DNA of 64,000 bases from positions 124,001 through 188,000 of the forward strand of contig NZ_JAKGTH010000008.1 of assembly GCF_021568705.1 (NCBI RefSeq), written 5' to 3'. The notes below the pieces were generated by a model. It was not told the origin of the DNA. It saw nothing but the letters and a program-made list of their open reading frames with translations, and made no database searches. The position numbers and the translations under genes were made by a program. Shown in pieces: positions 8,517 through 18,159 of this stretch. The stretch comes from Gillisia lutea. GTDB taxonomy: Bacteria; Bacteroidota; Bacteroidia; Flavobacteriales; Flavobacteriaceae. Each line of letters opens with the position of its first letter. The first letter of the stretch is position 1.

Positions 8517-10328
8517 ATGGCTAAAATTTCAGGGTGGCTGAATAATTTTGTTTCTCTTCGTTATCTTCCAAGATTTCTGTCTCTAGTATATAAAACCAAT
8601 AAACCCCTATTTATTGGCAATGTACTTTTAAGACTTATTAAGTCGCTTTTGCCTATAGCCTTACTTTGGATTGGGAAAGAAATTATAGATGAAGTAATAC
8701 TTCAAATAAACAATCCTATTGTTGACCTTTCCAGGCTATATATATTAATTGAAATTGAATTCGGATTAGCCATTCTAAGCGATGTTTTTAATAGATTGAT
8801 ATCACTTACCGATGGATTATTAGGCGATCTGTATAGCAATGCCTCTTCCATAGATTTAATTCAAAAGACCGCTAAAGTAGAACTCGCCAATCTGGAAGAT
8901 TCTGAATTCTATGACAAATTGGAAAGAGCCAGAAGGCAAACTACTAGCCGGGTTTCCTTAATGTCTAATGTGTTATCCCAAGCGCAAGATATTATTACGG
9001 TAACCTCGCTTATCTCTGCACTTATATATTTTTATCCCATTCTTATCTTATTATTGATCATTTCTATTATCCCCTCATTTATAAATGAATTAAAATTCAG
9101 TAAATCCAGTTATTCTCTTCAAAAAAGTTGGACGCCGGAACGTCGGGAATTGGATTATATGCGAATGATAGGGGCGAGCGATGTAACTGCCAAGGAGATC
9201 AAACTCTTTGGTTTGGCCGATTTTATAAGTGACACTTTTAAAAATATAGCCGATAAATATTATCAGGCGAATAGAAAATTATCAATTCGCAGAACTATCT
9301 GGGCCGGGCTTTTTCACATAATTGGTGATATGGCCTATTATGGCGCCTACATATTCATAGTATTAAAAGCAGTTATTGGCGCTGTAACCATTGGAGAGCT
9401 CAGTTTTCTGGCAGGCTCCTTTAATCAGCTAAGAAACCAATTACAAACGATTTTTTCAAGATTCTCTTTAATTACCGAAAGTGCTTTGTATTTACAGGAT
9501 TATTTCGATTTTATTGATATGGAATTCGATGATGATCTCGGGTTTGAACTTTGGGAAACCCCCACCGATATCAAAACAGGAGTTACTTTCAAAGATGTAA
9601 GTTTTAAGTATCCTCAATCTAACACCTATGTGCTCAAAAACATCTCGTTTGAACTGATAAAAGGTGAAAAGTTAGCTTTAGTAGGGGAAAATGGTGCAGG
9701 AAAAACAACTCTTATTAAATTATTACTTCGCCTGTATGAACCCACCAGTGGATCAATTTTATTGGATGGTATAGATATACGGCATTATCATAAAGCTGAA
9801 TATCAGAAACTGTTAGGAGCAATATTCCAGGATTTTGTGAAATATTATTTAACAGCTAAAATAAATATTGCGGTTGGAAATATTGTAGAGGTAGAAAATG
9901 ATGATAAAATACAAGATTCAGCTACTCGAAGTCTGGCAAATGAAGTTATTGAAGGTTTACCTCTGGGCTACAATCAGGAATTGGGAAAACGGTTTAAAAA
10001 AGGAGCTGAGCTGTCAGGAGGACAATGGCAGAAGATAGCGTTGGCAAGAGCTTACATGAGTGATGCATCAATCATTATTCTAGATGAACCCACTTCAGCT
10101 TTAGATGCCAGAGCAGAATATGAGGTATTTCAGCGTTTTATAGGGCTTACAAAAGACAGGACAAGCATTATTATTTCTCACCGATTTTCAACCGTTAGAA
10201 TGGCCGATAGAATTTTGGTTTTAAAACATGGAACGATCCTTGAAATAGGTACTCACGAAGAACTTATGGAAAATAAACAATTATATTCCGAATTATTTGA
10301 ACTACAAGCGGCTGGTTACAAAGATTAG
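8517..10328 (+). CDS. ABC exporter, fused permease and ATPase
   Basis: A 603-residue half-transporter. Residues 1-330 are an ABC transmembrane domain with about six helices. The ATPase follows with Walker A GENGAGKTT, Q-loop IFQDF, signature LSGGQWQKIALARA, Walker B IIILDEPTSALD and switch His in IISHRFSTV. It would act as a homodimer in the inner membrane. The sequence does not reveal whether lipid, peptide or drug is exported. No accessory periplasmic protein or substrate peptide gene adjoins. It is preceded by a 54-base gap, so it could be read from its own promoter. Confidence 0.88.
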   Translation: MAKISGWLNNFVSLRYLPRFLSLVYKTNKPLFIGNVLLRLIKSLLPIALLWIGKEIIDEVILQINNPIVDLSRLYILIEIEFGLAILSDVFNRLISLTDGLLGDLYSNASSIDLIQKTAKVELANLEDSEFYDKLERARRQTTSRVSLMSNVLSQAQDIITVTSLISALIYFYPILILLLIISIIPSFINELKFSKSSYSLQKSWTPERRELDYMRMIGASDVTAKEIKLFGLADFISDTFKNIADKYYQANRKLSIRRTIWAGLFHIIGDMAYYGAYIFIVLKAVIGAVTIGELSFLAGSFNQLRNQLQTIFSRFSLITESALYLQDYFDFIDMEFDDDLGFELWETPTDIKTGVTFKDVSFKYPQSNTYVLKNISFELIKGEKLALVGENGAGKTTLIKLLLRLYEPTSGSILLDGIDIRHYHKAEYQKLLGAIFQDFVKYYLTAKINIAVGNIVEVENDDKIQDSATRSLANEVIEGLPLGYNQELGKRFKKGAELSGGQWQKIALARAYMSDASIIILDEPTSALDARAEYEVFQRFIGLTKDRTSIIISHRFSTVRMADRILVLKHGTILEIGTHEELMENKQLYSELFELQAAGYKD

Positions 10329-10484
10329 CACCTATTTTTAATTAAATAATTAAAAGAGTCTCCTCAATTGAATAATTTATTTTAATTCACCAGAATTTTA
10401 AGAATTTATTAAGAATTCAGAATTAAACCCTATATTTCGCCGTTTTAATTACTAATCCCCATAATTCACCTTACTTATCACATT

Positions 10485-11477
10485 ATGAAATCATATAGTA
10501 TTACAGAGATCAATTCAATTTTAAATGGCGAACTGATAGGTAACCCCGAGTTAATTATTCAAAGGCCCGAACAATTAGAACGAGCTACGAGCACTGATAT
10601 TACTTTTATTGGCAGCACTAAATATATTTCACTGTGGAAAACTTCCAAGGCAGCAGCTGCTATTGTAAATGAAAATTTTAACGTAGAGCCGGGCGAGGGC
10701 AGGGCTTTAATAAAAGTTAAAAATGCAGATTTAGCAATGGCTCAAATTTTAGAGGTCTTCAATCCGGGTCCACCTGAATTGGGAGTAGACATTCATCCTA
10801 CTGCGGTTATTCATGAAACAGCAGTTATTGGTGAGAATTGCATTATTGGCGCTGGATGTTATGTGGGGAAAGATGTGAGACTAGGAAAATCGGTGGTACT
10901 ATACCCAAATGTTACTATTTTAGATAAAACGAGCATTGGTGATCATACAGTGTTGTGGTCTGGAACAGTTATTAGAGAGCGCTGTGAGGTGGGAAGCCAT
11001 TGTATTATACATTCTAATGTAAGTATAGGTGCCGACGGGTTTGGTTACAGGCCATGCCCCGAGGGTAAAGGTTTGATAAAAATTCCTCAAATTGGAAATG
11101 TTATCATCGGAAATGGAGTAGAGATTGGTTCTAATTCCTGTATTGATAGAGGGAAATTCAGTTCGACTATTATTGGTGACGGTTGTAAGATTGATAACCT
11201 CGTGCAAATAGGTCATAACTCGGTACTGGGTCGCTCTTGTATTATGGCAGGTAGTAGCGGACTTGCAGGTTCGGTTACCCTGGGCGATGGTGTAATAATT
11301 GGTGGAAGTGCATCTATTAAAGACCATACTACCATTCACTCTGGCGCTATTGTAGGAGCGGGATCAGGGGTGATGAGAGATGTGGCAGCGGGACAAACCG
11401 TTTTGGGATACCCTGCCTGCGATTCTAAAGATATGTTGAAACAATGGGTTGCCCTAAGAAATTTGATAAAGAATTAA
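10485..11477 (+). CDS. lpxD: UDP-3-O-acylglucosamine N-acyltransferase (LpxD family)
   Basis: 330 residues. The N-terminal uridine-binding domain (1-100) precedes a long left-handed parallel beta-helix of hexapeptide repeats ([LIV]GxxxxI pattern, about 105-285). GADGFGYRP and the catalytic His in LVQIGHNS are LpxD hallmarks. A C-terminal helix (WVALRNLIKN) closes the trimer. The enzyme adds the second 3-hydroxyacyl chain in lipid A synthesis at the inner face of the membrane, using acyl-ACP. Flavobacteria often carry an LpxD in the lpxC-fabZ-lpxA operon as well; this stand-alone copy could be that enzyme or a paralogue. TATATTTC at 10431-10438 is a near-consensus -7 element. Confidence 0.85.
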   Translation: MKSYSITEINSILNGELIGNPELIIQRPEQLERATSTDITFIGSTKYISLWKTSKAAAAIVNENFNVEPGEGRALIKVKNADLAMAQILEVFNPGPPELGVDIHPTAVIHETAVIGENCIIGAGCYVGKDVRLGKSVVLYPNVTILDKTSIGDHTVLWSGTVIRERCEVGSHCIIHSNVSIGADGFGYRPCPEGKGLIKIPQIGNVIIGNGVEIGSNSCIDRGKFSSTIIGDGCKIDNLVQIGHNSVLGRSCIMAGSSGLAGSVTLGDGVIIGGSASIKDHTTIHSGAIVGAGSGVMRDVAAGQTVLGYPACDSKDMLKQWVALRNLIKN

Positions 11478-11567
11478 TTAAGCGTAACCCGATTTATAAC
11501 AGAAGATTCCTTTTCTTTAAAACTGGAAAGGAATTCATTTTCCCTATTAATAGCGAAAAAGAGTGCT

Positions 11568-11575
11568 TATCTTTG
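11568..11575 (+). promoter_or_regulatory. Candidate -7 promoter element for the second DEAD-box gene
   Basis: TATCTTTG fits TAnnTTTG exactly, 14 bases before ATG 11590. It lies inside the longer GTG-started frame from 11563 and so argues for the downstream start. Confidence 0.45.
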
Positions 11576-11589
11576 TCAAAAATCTATTT

Positions 11590-12930
11590 ATGGCAAATAA
11601 GTTCTCCCAGTTAGGAATTTCAGAAGATATTGTAAAAAATCTTGATCAATTAAAGATCATTACTCCAACAGAAATTCAGGAGAAGTCCATTCCCATCCTA
11701 TTAGATAAAACAGAAGATTTTGTTGGAATAGCAAAGACAGGAACAGGGAAAACTGCGGCTTTTGGTTTGCCCATATTACAACTTATAAATACCGAGAAAA
11801 ATCATATTCAGGCCCTTATTCTGGTGCCAACGCGGGAGTTGGGACATCAAATTTTCAGCAATTTGGAAGCTTATGCCAAAAATTTACCTGATGTTTCTAT
11901 AGCAGCTACCTGTGGAGGAATTCCCATTAAACCCCAAATAGAACGGCTTACAAAACCCACGCATATAGTAATTGCTACTCCGGGAAGGCTCATAGATCTT
12001 ATTAAACGAAAAGCTATAAATATTAAAGAGGTAAACTATCTTGTGCTGGATGAGGCCGATGAAATGGTGACTTCACTTAAAGAAGGTTTAAATGAAATTG
12101 TAGCTGAACTTCCAAAGAAAAAAAGAACTTTCCTATTTTCTGCAACTTTGCCAGGGACTATAAAACAACTTATTCAAAATTATATGTCCAAACATGTAAT
12201 TCAGGTAAGTGTTGCTATGTCTACCATAGGGAACCAAGGAATAGATCATGAATTTGTGGTGGTGGAACCAATAGAAAAATTGGATGTGCTTATGCATTTC
12301 TTGTCATCTAAAGAAGGAGAACGCGGAATTATTTTTTGTAAGACCAAAGCAGCAGTTAATAAGCTAGCTAAAAATTTGGCAATCAATAGATTTTCTTCAG
12401 GTGCTTTACATGGAAGCCTTTCACAGCCAATTAGAGACAGGATTATGGCACAATTTAGACAAGGTAATATCAATATCCTGGTAGCAACCGATCTTGCTGC
12501 AAGAGGTATTGATGTGAAGGAGATCTCTTACGTTGTAAATTATCACTTGCCTGATGTATATGAAACTTATGTACATAGAAGCGGAAGAACAGCCAGAGCA
12601 GGGGCTAAGGGTCTTTCTTTGACAGTGCTTCAAAAAGAAGAGGTGCCGGATATTGCGGAATTTCAGGATGAACTAGGAATTGTTTTTCGAGAATATAGAA
12701 AACCTACCCCTGAAAGCGTTGAAGAGAATAACACATTATTATGGGCAAAACAAATTTTCAAGACCAAACCCAATCATGAGGTTTCTCCAGAGTTAAAAGA
12801 GAAGATCAAAACGGTTTTTCATCATTTAACGAAAGATGAGTTGATAGAAAAGATGTTAGCTTCTTACCTATTACAACGAAAAAGTGATCTCCTAATCAAA
12901 GCTGAACTTCCTGCAAAAAAGAAGAAATAA
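11590..12930 (+). CDS. DEAD-box RNA helicase (RhlE/DeaD type)
   Basis: 446 residues. Visible motifs are FSQLGIS, Q motif TPTEIQEKSIP, motif I AKTGTGKT, Ia PTRELG, Ib TPGRL, II DEAD (VLDEADEMV), [19 protein letters not shown] and VI HRSGRTARAG. The C-terminal tail is short and Lys-rich (LPAKKKK), with no DbpA domain. It probably remodels structured RNA, for example in ribosome assembly or cold adaptation. I chose ATG 11590 because the frame start at 11563 is a GTG upstream of the -7 element. It is unlinked in function to the other helicase 3.3 kb upstream apart from family. Confidence 0.9.
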   Translation: MANKFSQLGISEDIVKNLDQLKIITPTEIQEKSIPILLDKTEDFVGIAKTGTGKTAAFGLPILQLINTEKNHIQALILVPTRELGHQIFSNLEAYAKNLPDVSIAATCGGIPIKPQIERLTKPTHIVIATPGRLIDLIKRKAINIKEVNYLVLDEADEMVTSLKEGLNEIVAELPKKKRTFLFSATLPGTIKQLIQNYMSKHVIQVSVAMSTIGNQGIDHEFVVVEPIEKLDVLMHFLSSKEGERGIIFCKTKAAVNKLAKNLAINRFSSGALHGSLSQPIRDRIMAQFRQGNINILVATDLAARGIDVKEISYVVNYHLPDVYETYVHRSGRTARAGAKGLSLTVLQKEEVPDIAEFQDELGIVFREYRKPTPESVEENNTLLWAKQIFKTKPNHEVSPELKEKIKTVFHHLTKDELIEKMLASYLLQRKSDLLIKAELPAKKKK

Positions 12931-13175
12931 TTTTATACAGTTAAAAAACATTTTTATTACTTATAGATAGTTTTAAATATGACTATGGAAAAAGGTTTAT
13001 ATGAAATCTGAAGCTTAAAACCCCGAAGATGTTATATGAATCTTTTCATTTATAGTCTGTTACAACCCTTCTTCAAATAAGCACTTCTAGCTAAGAATAA
13101 ATAATACTACCAGAAGACATGCTTTATATAAGAAAAAAAAGACTAATTTCGCGCCTCCTTTAAAATGAGGCATTT

Positions 13176-13631
13176 ATGAAGCGTGTGAACGAATACAAGA
13201 AATTATTTAATGTTGAGAAAGAAATAGATCTTAAACAATTAAAAACTGCATATAGAAATTTGGTAAAGGAGTGGCATCCAGACAAATTCCAAGAAGGTGA
13301 TGAAAAGAGGGAAGAAGCTGAGATTATGAGTCGTCAAATAATTGATGGGTATCACTTTTTGGTTAGTATTGCTCCAGAAACCAAAGCGGCTAATCTTGAA
13401 GAATACACTAAAACTATTAACGAATCGGGTATTGCCGATTTCCAACATAAAGGTAACGTACTGGAAGTTTCATTTTTAGATGGAACTACCTACGAATATT
13501 TTGGAGTTAACAAAGCGTTGTATATAAAGCTTATTAATTCAGACAGACAGTTTCGTTTTGCCAAGAGAACTATTTTCAATTCTTTCTTGTATAGAAAATC
13601 TAAGAAAGATACTGCTATGCAACCGGCTTAG
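13176..13631 (+). CDS. J-domain plus KTSC-domain protein
   Basis: 151 residues. Residues 5-65 form a DnaJ-like J domain with helix II AYRNLVKEW, the HPD loop (HPDKF) and helix III, so it can stimulate DnaK ATPase. Residues 85-140 form a KTSC domain (VLEVSFLDGTTYEYFGV...FRFAKRTIFNSFLYRK), a small module first noted at the C-terminus of lysyl-tRNA synthetases. The client is unknown. TAATTTCG at 13144-13151 may be a -7 element, and a small GCCTC/GAGGC hairpin (13153-13171) lies in the leader. A strong terminator follows. The 12931-13143 gap holds nothing else I recognise. Confidence 0.85.
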   Translation: MKRVNEYKKLFNVEKEIDLKQLKTAYRNLVKEWHPDKFQEGDEKREEAEIMSRQIIDGYHFLVSIAPETKAANLEEYTKTINESGIADFQHKGNVLEVSFLDGTTYEYFGVNKALYIKLINSDRQFRFAKRTIFNSFLYRKSKKDTAMQPA

Positions 13632-13653
13632 ATCTAAACGATTATCAATTTTT

Positions 13654-13693
13654 AAAAGTCCAAAGAGTTTCATTAATCCTTTGGACTTTTTTT
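13654..13693 (+). terminator. Rho-independent terminator after the J-domain/KTSC gene
   Basis: AAAAGTCCAAAG (13654-13665) pairs with CTTTGGACTTTT (13679-13690), followed by T residues. Confidence 0.9.
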
Positions 13694-13830
13694 ATTCAAA
13701 TATCCTCATAAATAAAGCTTACTCTTCTATTTAGATTAATTATTAAAGAGAACCCAAGAACTTCTTTTTTTAACGTTCTTTGCATCTTCAAATTTTTCAC
13801 CTTAAACTAGACTTGATACTGCTTTAGATT

Positions 13831-14673
13831 ATGAATAAAAAAGCTGTTTATGCAATAATACTATGTGCAGTACTTGCGGGAGCGAATGGACTCCTTATTA
13901 AATACATGTCGGCAATGACCACCGGATCTATCGCATGGTTTAGAACGGCTATCCCAATTTTTATCCTGCTGCCATTTTTAGTAAAAGATAGAGAACTTGA
14001 TTTTAGAGGAAACAATAAAAAAATGCTCTTGGCATCTGGTATTAATGCTATTAGAATGTATTTATATCTACTCGCATATATTTACACTTCTATAGGTAAT
14101 ACTGTTGTCCTTTTTTATACATATCCATTATTTGTTACTGCGATAGAAGCTTTATTCTTTAAACAAAAGATAAAACCTAAGCAGTTGTATTTATTGATCT
14201 TAGCTTTTATTGGTATCATAATTACTTACCTGGGCAAACCTTTTAGTTTTGAATCTCGAGATTTCATTGGGATGATTTCTGCCTTAGGAGCTTCCATAGG
14301 ATACGCAGTCACCGTGGTTCTGTTCAAATCGGAAACTCACAATTTTAGTAGAAATCAATTGGTTTTTTATCAGAATATCGTAGGTGCGTTGGTATTTGTA
14401 CCTTTCTTAATAAGTCTTCCTTCAGTAGAATTAGATCAATTGGGAATGGGAGTTTTCTACGGATTTTTAATAGGAGTGGTGGTATTTAAACTTTTCTTTT
14501 ATGGCCTTAGACAGCTTTCAGCGGGAACTGCAACCACCTTGATGTATCTGGAAGTAGTAAGTGCCATCTTATTGGGATATTTTGTCTTAGATGAGCCAAT
14601 AACTCTGAACATTGTTTTGGGAGGAATTCTTATTCTAACAAGTAGTATTTTCATCTCTCGTAAGTCTAAATAA
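13831..14673 (+). CDS. EamA/DMT family permease
   Basis: A 280-residue inner-membrane protein with ten hydrophobic segments arranged as two EamA repeats (about 5-135 and 145-275). Typical marks are the AYIYTSIGNTVVLFYTYPLF and GTATTLMYLEVVSAILLGYF stretches at equivalent positions and the short EPI loop before the last helix. Drug/metabolite transporters export amino acids, nucleotides or xenobiotics; the substrate cannot be predicted. It is monocistronic and ends at a strong terminator shared with convergent katE. Confidence 0.85.
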   Translation: MNKKAVYAIILCAVLAGANGLLIKYMSAMTTGSIAWFRTAIPIFILLPFLVKDRELDFRGNNKKMLLASGINAIRMYLYLLAYIYTSIGNTVVLFYTYPLFVTAIEALFFKQKIKPKQLYLLILAFIGIIITYLGKPFSFESRDFIGMISALGASIGYAVTVVLFKSETHNFSRNQLVFYQNIVGALVFVPFLISLPSVELDQLGMGVFYGFLIGVVVFKLFFYGLRQLSAGTATTLMYLEVVSAILLGYFVLDEPITLNIVLGGILILTSSIFISRKSK

Positions 14674-14711
14674 AGACTTAAGTGATTTACTCACACTTTA
14701 GACAACAAAGT

Positions 14712-14745
14712 AAAAAGCCTGAAGAATATACTCTTCAGGCTTTTT
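14712..14745. terminator. Bidirectional terminator between EamA permease and katE
   Basis: A 14-bp perfect stem (14712-14725 with 14732-14745) is flanked by A5 on one side and T5 on the other, so it can stop transcription from both convergent genes. Confidence 0.9.
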
Positions 14746-14747
14746 AA

Positions 14748-14769
14748 CATTCTAATTGCAATTAGAATG
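14748..14769. repeat. 22-bp perfect palindrome adjoining the katE stop codon
   Basis: Eleven-base arms beginning CATTCTAATTG read the same on both strands. It directly abuts the katE stop codon and precedes the terminator. It has no T run of its own. It may be an added mRNA 3' hairpin or a protein-binding site. Confidence 0.6.
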
Positions 14770-16911
14770 CTACATCACCTCAGTTCTAGACCAAACTCTA
14801 TGATCTTCTAAAAGCTTAATGAAAGACGAGCTTATCTTTTTAGCAGATTTAGAATCAGCTAATAACACACCGGCTTTATCGTCATTAATCATTTTAGAAA
14901 AGTCTGTTTTATCGAATAAAGCCTTGGCTTCTCCAATCCCGGCAATGGGTTTTAAATGCTTAAATCCTTGATCTAAAAACTCAATTGCATCCGGTTCCTT
15001 AGATAAAGCATCCACACTTTTCTTTCCGTCAGGCACATAGAAAGCATCAAATACAAATGGTGCCCCGGTGAGCAAACTGTCATCAACTTTTATCATATTA
15101 CCTTCAGAGTCTTTTATCTCTCCATGGTGAGGTGCAACGATCTTAGCATAGGCACCCTCTTTTTCAACTGCTGATTTCATTTCCTTTAATGAAGCGGCAT
15201 CAACCCCATCGGCACACAAGAAAGCAATTTGTCTGGATTTAATGGTCTTTGGATTATCAAAGAACAAACTCAACGCTTCAGATTTCTTAGTCTGCGGATT
15301 TGATTTGGTTGGTTCATAATTCTTTTGATCGGCATCGGCAGGAACGCCTTTATTGATAGGTTTCTCGGTTTTAGGAACAGATTTCATTCCTAAATTCTCG
15401 GCAACATCTTTTGCAAGCTTAGCATCTATTTCAGAAAGAATTCCCACCATACGTTCTCTAATTTCAACGGTATTAACCTTTCCTAACTCAAAACTAAGGG
15501 CATCTATAATATGTTGCTTTTCTATATCGGTCTGGCTGTTATAGAACATAGTTGCCTGGCTGAAATGATCTTTAAAACTTGGGCTTCGTTCCCTAGTTTT
15601 ATGAGCATCGATCTTCTCTCCATAACTACTGAAACCTCCTTCACTCATTTTTGCCTGAAACGGACAACCTCCACCTAAGGAGTTAGGATGGTAATGGGTT
15701 TGGCCTTTATTAATTTCCTGACGCATATGTCCATCCCTTTGGTTATTATGAATAGGCGCTACAGAACGGTTAATTGGAATTTCATGGAAATTTGGACTAC
15801 CCAATCGTGATAATTGCGTATCTGTGTAAGAGAATAATCTACCTTGTAATAAAGGATCGTTACTAAATTCTATCCCGGGTACCAGGTGTCCTGGGTGAAA
15901 GGCAACCTGTTCGGTCTCAGCAAAGAAGTTATCCGGATTTCTGTTTAGTGTCATTTTACCAATACGTTGGACTGGCACCAATTCTTCAGGCACTAATTTA
16001 GTAGCATCAAGAAGGTCGAAATCGTATTTATGCTCATCGGCTTCAGGAATAATTTGCACTCCTAATTCCCATTCTGGGAAATCTCCGTTTTCAATAGCAT
16101 CATGTAAATCTCGACGATGGTAATCTGAATCGGCTCCTGAAATTTTTACGGCTTCATCCCATAGTACGGAATGTGTTCCTAAAAGCGGCTTCCAATGGAA
16201 CTTAATGAAATGTGCTTCTCCTGTTTCATTTACAAATCTAAACGTATGCACACCAAAACCTTCCATCATTCTTAAACTTCGGGGAATTGCCCTGTCAGAC
16301 ATTGCCCACATGATCATATGTGTAGATTCTGGCATAAGAGAAATAAAGTCCCAAAAGGTATCATGCGCTGAGGCAGCCTGAGGGAAACCTTTATCTGGCT
16401 CTGGTTTTACAGCATGGATAAGATCTGGAAATTTCATGGCATCCTGAATAAAAAATACCGGAATATTGTTTCCTACCAAATCATAAATACCTTCATCCGT
16501 ATAAAATTTTGTAGAGAACCCACGTACATCCCTGGCCAAATCGGTTGAACCTTTAGAACCTGCTACTGTTGAAAACCGAACGAAGACCGGGGTTTTTCGT
16601 TCCGGATCATTAAGAAATCCGGCTTTGGTATATTTTTCCATAGATTCGTATACCTGGAAATAACCGTGAGCAGCAGAGCCACGAGCATGTACTATTCTTT
16701 CCGGAATACGTTCATGGTCAAAATGCGTGATCTTTTCTCGTAGTATAAAATCTTCTAAAAGAGAGGGGCCACGTTCTCCTGCTTTTAGCGAATTTTGATC
16801 GTCATTAATTCTAACCCCTTGATTGGTTGTTAGAAACTGGTCTTTTCCGTATTCAGTATTCTTTTCCAAATCCTGAATTTTCTTTGAGTTGGTTTTTTCT
16901 GATTTTTTCAT
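14770..16911 (-). CDS. katE: Catalase HPII-type, large subunit, KatE
   Basis: A 713-residue monofunctional haem catalase of the large clade. The catalytic His is in RIVHARGSAAHGYF (about residue 75), the distal Asn in DLVGNNIP (about 148) and the proximal haem Tyr in RLFSYTDTQLSRLG. Residues from about 565 to the end form the extra DJ-1/GATase1-like flavodoxin-fold domain (IAFLCADGVDAASLKEM) found in HPII enzymes, which lacks an obvious catalytic Cys-His pair. It removes H2O2 in the cytoplasm. It stands alone and converges with the EamA gene. The 190-base upstream region shows no regulator site I can name. Confidence 0.95.
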   Translation of the reverse strand: MKKSEKTNSKKIQDLEKNTEYGKDQFLTTNQGVRINDDQNSLKAGERGPSLLEDFILREKITHFDHERIPERIVHARGSAAHGYFQVYESMEKYTKAGFLNDPERKTPVFVRFSTVAGSKGSTDLARDVRGFSTKFYTDEGIYDLVGNNIPVFFIQDAMKFPDLIHAVKPEPDKGFPQAASAHDTFWDFISLMPESTHMIMWAMSDRAIPRSLRMMEGFGVHTFRFVNETGEAHFIKFHWKPLLGTHSVLWDEAVKISGADSDYHRRDLHDAIENGDFPEWELGVQIIPEADEHKYDFDLLDATKLVPEELVPVQRIGKMTLNRNPDNFFAETEQVAFHPGHLVPGIEFSNDPLLQGRLFSYTDTQLSRLGSPNFHEIPINRSVAPIHNNQRDGHMRQEINKGQTHYHPNSLGGGCPFQAKMSEGGFSSYGEKIDAHKTRERSPSFKDHFSQATMFYNSQTDIEKQHIIDALSFELGKVNTVEIRERMVGILSEIDAKLAKDVAENLGMKSVPKTEKPINKGVPADADQKNYEPTKSNPQTKKSEALSLFFDNPKTIKSRQIAFLCADGVDAASLKEMKSAVEKEGAYAKIVAPHHGEIKDSEGNMIKVDDSLLTGAPFVFDAFYVPDGKKSVDALSKEPDAIEFLDQGFKHLKPIAGIGEAKALFDKTDFSKMINDDKAGVLLADSKSAKKISSSFIKLLEDHRVWSRTEVM

Positions 16912-17102
16912 TTTTAACGGTATATTCTCATAATTTGATAGATGAGATTAGTTTTTGGTTGGACCTCTAAATTAAGAAGAAGTGTTTTGTATACATTTAA
17001 GCTTTACTTAAACTATTGTTAAGGAAATTATAATAAGTTTAATGAGCTGTTCAAAGGAAGTTTATCCTTAATATTGTAGTTGCCAAAATAGCCGGTATCT
17101 CT

Positions 17103-18041
17103 ATGAGTAAAGCTCCTAATACAGTACTTATTGTACTCGCCTTTTTTTCCATTTACTTTATATGGGGCTCCACTTATCTTTTAAATAAGATTGCTGTTAC
17201 TGAGCTACCACCTTTTATGCTTGCTTCTATTCGCTTTATCACAGCAGGAATACTAATTTTTATTATTAGTAAGCTTATGGGGATTAGCCTATCTATTACA
17301 AAAAAGCAATTGTTTAATACTATAATTGCAGGTTTCTTATTCCTGTCCTTCGGAAATGGAATAGTAGTATGGGCATTAAGATATGTAGACAGTGGTTTTG
17401 CGGCATTAGAGATCTCAGCACAACCCCTTGTTGTTTTATTATTAATGAGGATTTTAGATGGGAAAAAGATCCAGCCTATGTCTATTATAGGTGTGATACT
17501 AGGAATTATAGGAGTTTATCTACTAGTTAGTCAAAAACAGTTATTAAGTAAAGAAAGTTCTATAGTTGGAATGATCATGATATTTTGTTGCTTATTAAGC
17601 TGGTCTTACGGTAGTATATTTGTTAGTAAAGCTATCTTGCCTCGTAACTATTTTGTGAATACGGGTTACCAAATGTTCTTTGGAGGAATTATGCTACTTA
17701 TTTCAAGTTTTATATTTGGAGAAACCTGGTCTATGCCCTACAGTTGGAGCACTCCAGTTCAAATTTCAATGTTACTATTAATTATTTTTGGAAGTATTGT
17801 AGCTTTTACCTCTTTCAATTATCTACTCAAAACTGTTTCGCCTGAAAAAGTAGCAACATCAACTTATGTAAACCCTATAATAGCCCTTAGTTTAGGCTGG
17901 TATTTTTTAAATGAACAAATTACCACACAATCGGTAATTGCTGCAGCCATCCTTCTTACAGGAGTTTACTTTATTAATACCAAAAAGACAATAGTTCTTT
18001 TCTCGAGGTTTCAGGGCAAACTTGGGCGTAAAAAAGTATGA
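17103..18041 (+). CDS. EamA/DMT family permease (YedA-like)
   Basis: A 312-residue protein with ten transmembrane segments in two EamA halves. The N-terminal FFSIYFIWGSTYLLNK, RFITAGI and ALRYVDSGFAALEIS stretches are typical of the YedA/RhaT-like group, and the second half has YLLKTVSPEKVATSTYVNP. The tail is basic. It is a probable inner-membrane exporter of amino acids or small metabolites. It is not closely related to the EamA gene at 13.8 kb. It is divergent from katE across 191 bases. Confidence 0.85.
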   Translation: MSKAPNTVLIVLAFFSIYFIWGSTYLLNKIAVTELPPFMLASIRFITAGILIFIISKLMGISLSITKKQLFNTIIAGFLFLSFGNGIVVWALRYVDSGFAALEISAQPLVVLLLMRILDGKKIQPMSIIGVILGIIGVYLLVSQKQLLSKESSIVGMIMIFCCLLSWSYGSIFVSKAILPRNYFVNTGYQMFFGGIMLLISSFIFGETWSMPYSWSTPVQISMLLLIIFGSIVAFTSFNYLLKTVSPEKVATSTYVNPIIALSLGWYFLNEQITTQSVIAAAILLTGVYFINTKKTIVLFSRFQGKLGRKKV

Positions 18042-18159
18042 TTTAGACAAAACTATTTGGGTGAATTTTGAATTATCTTTAATTCAAAAAAAATATATTT
18101 TATCATCTTGTTAATTTAACTTATTAAAAATCACTAACTTAAGTCATATTTAATGAGTT

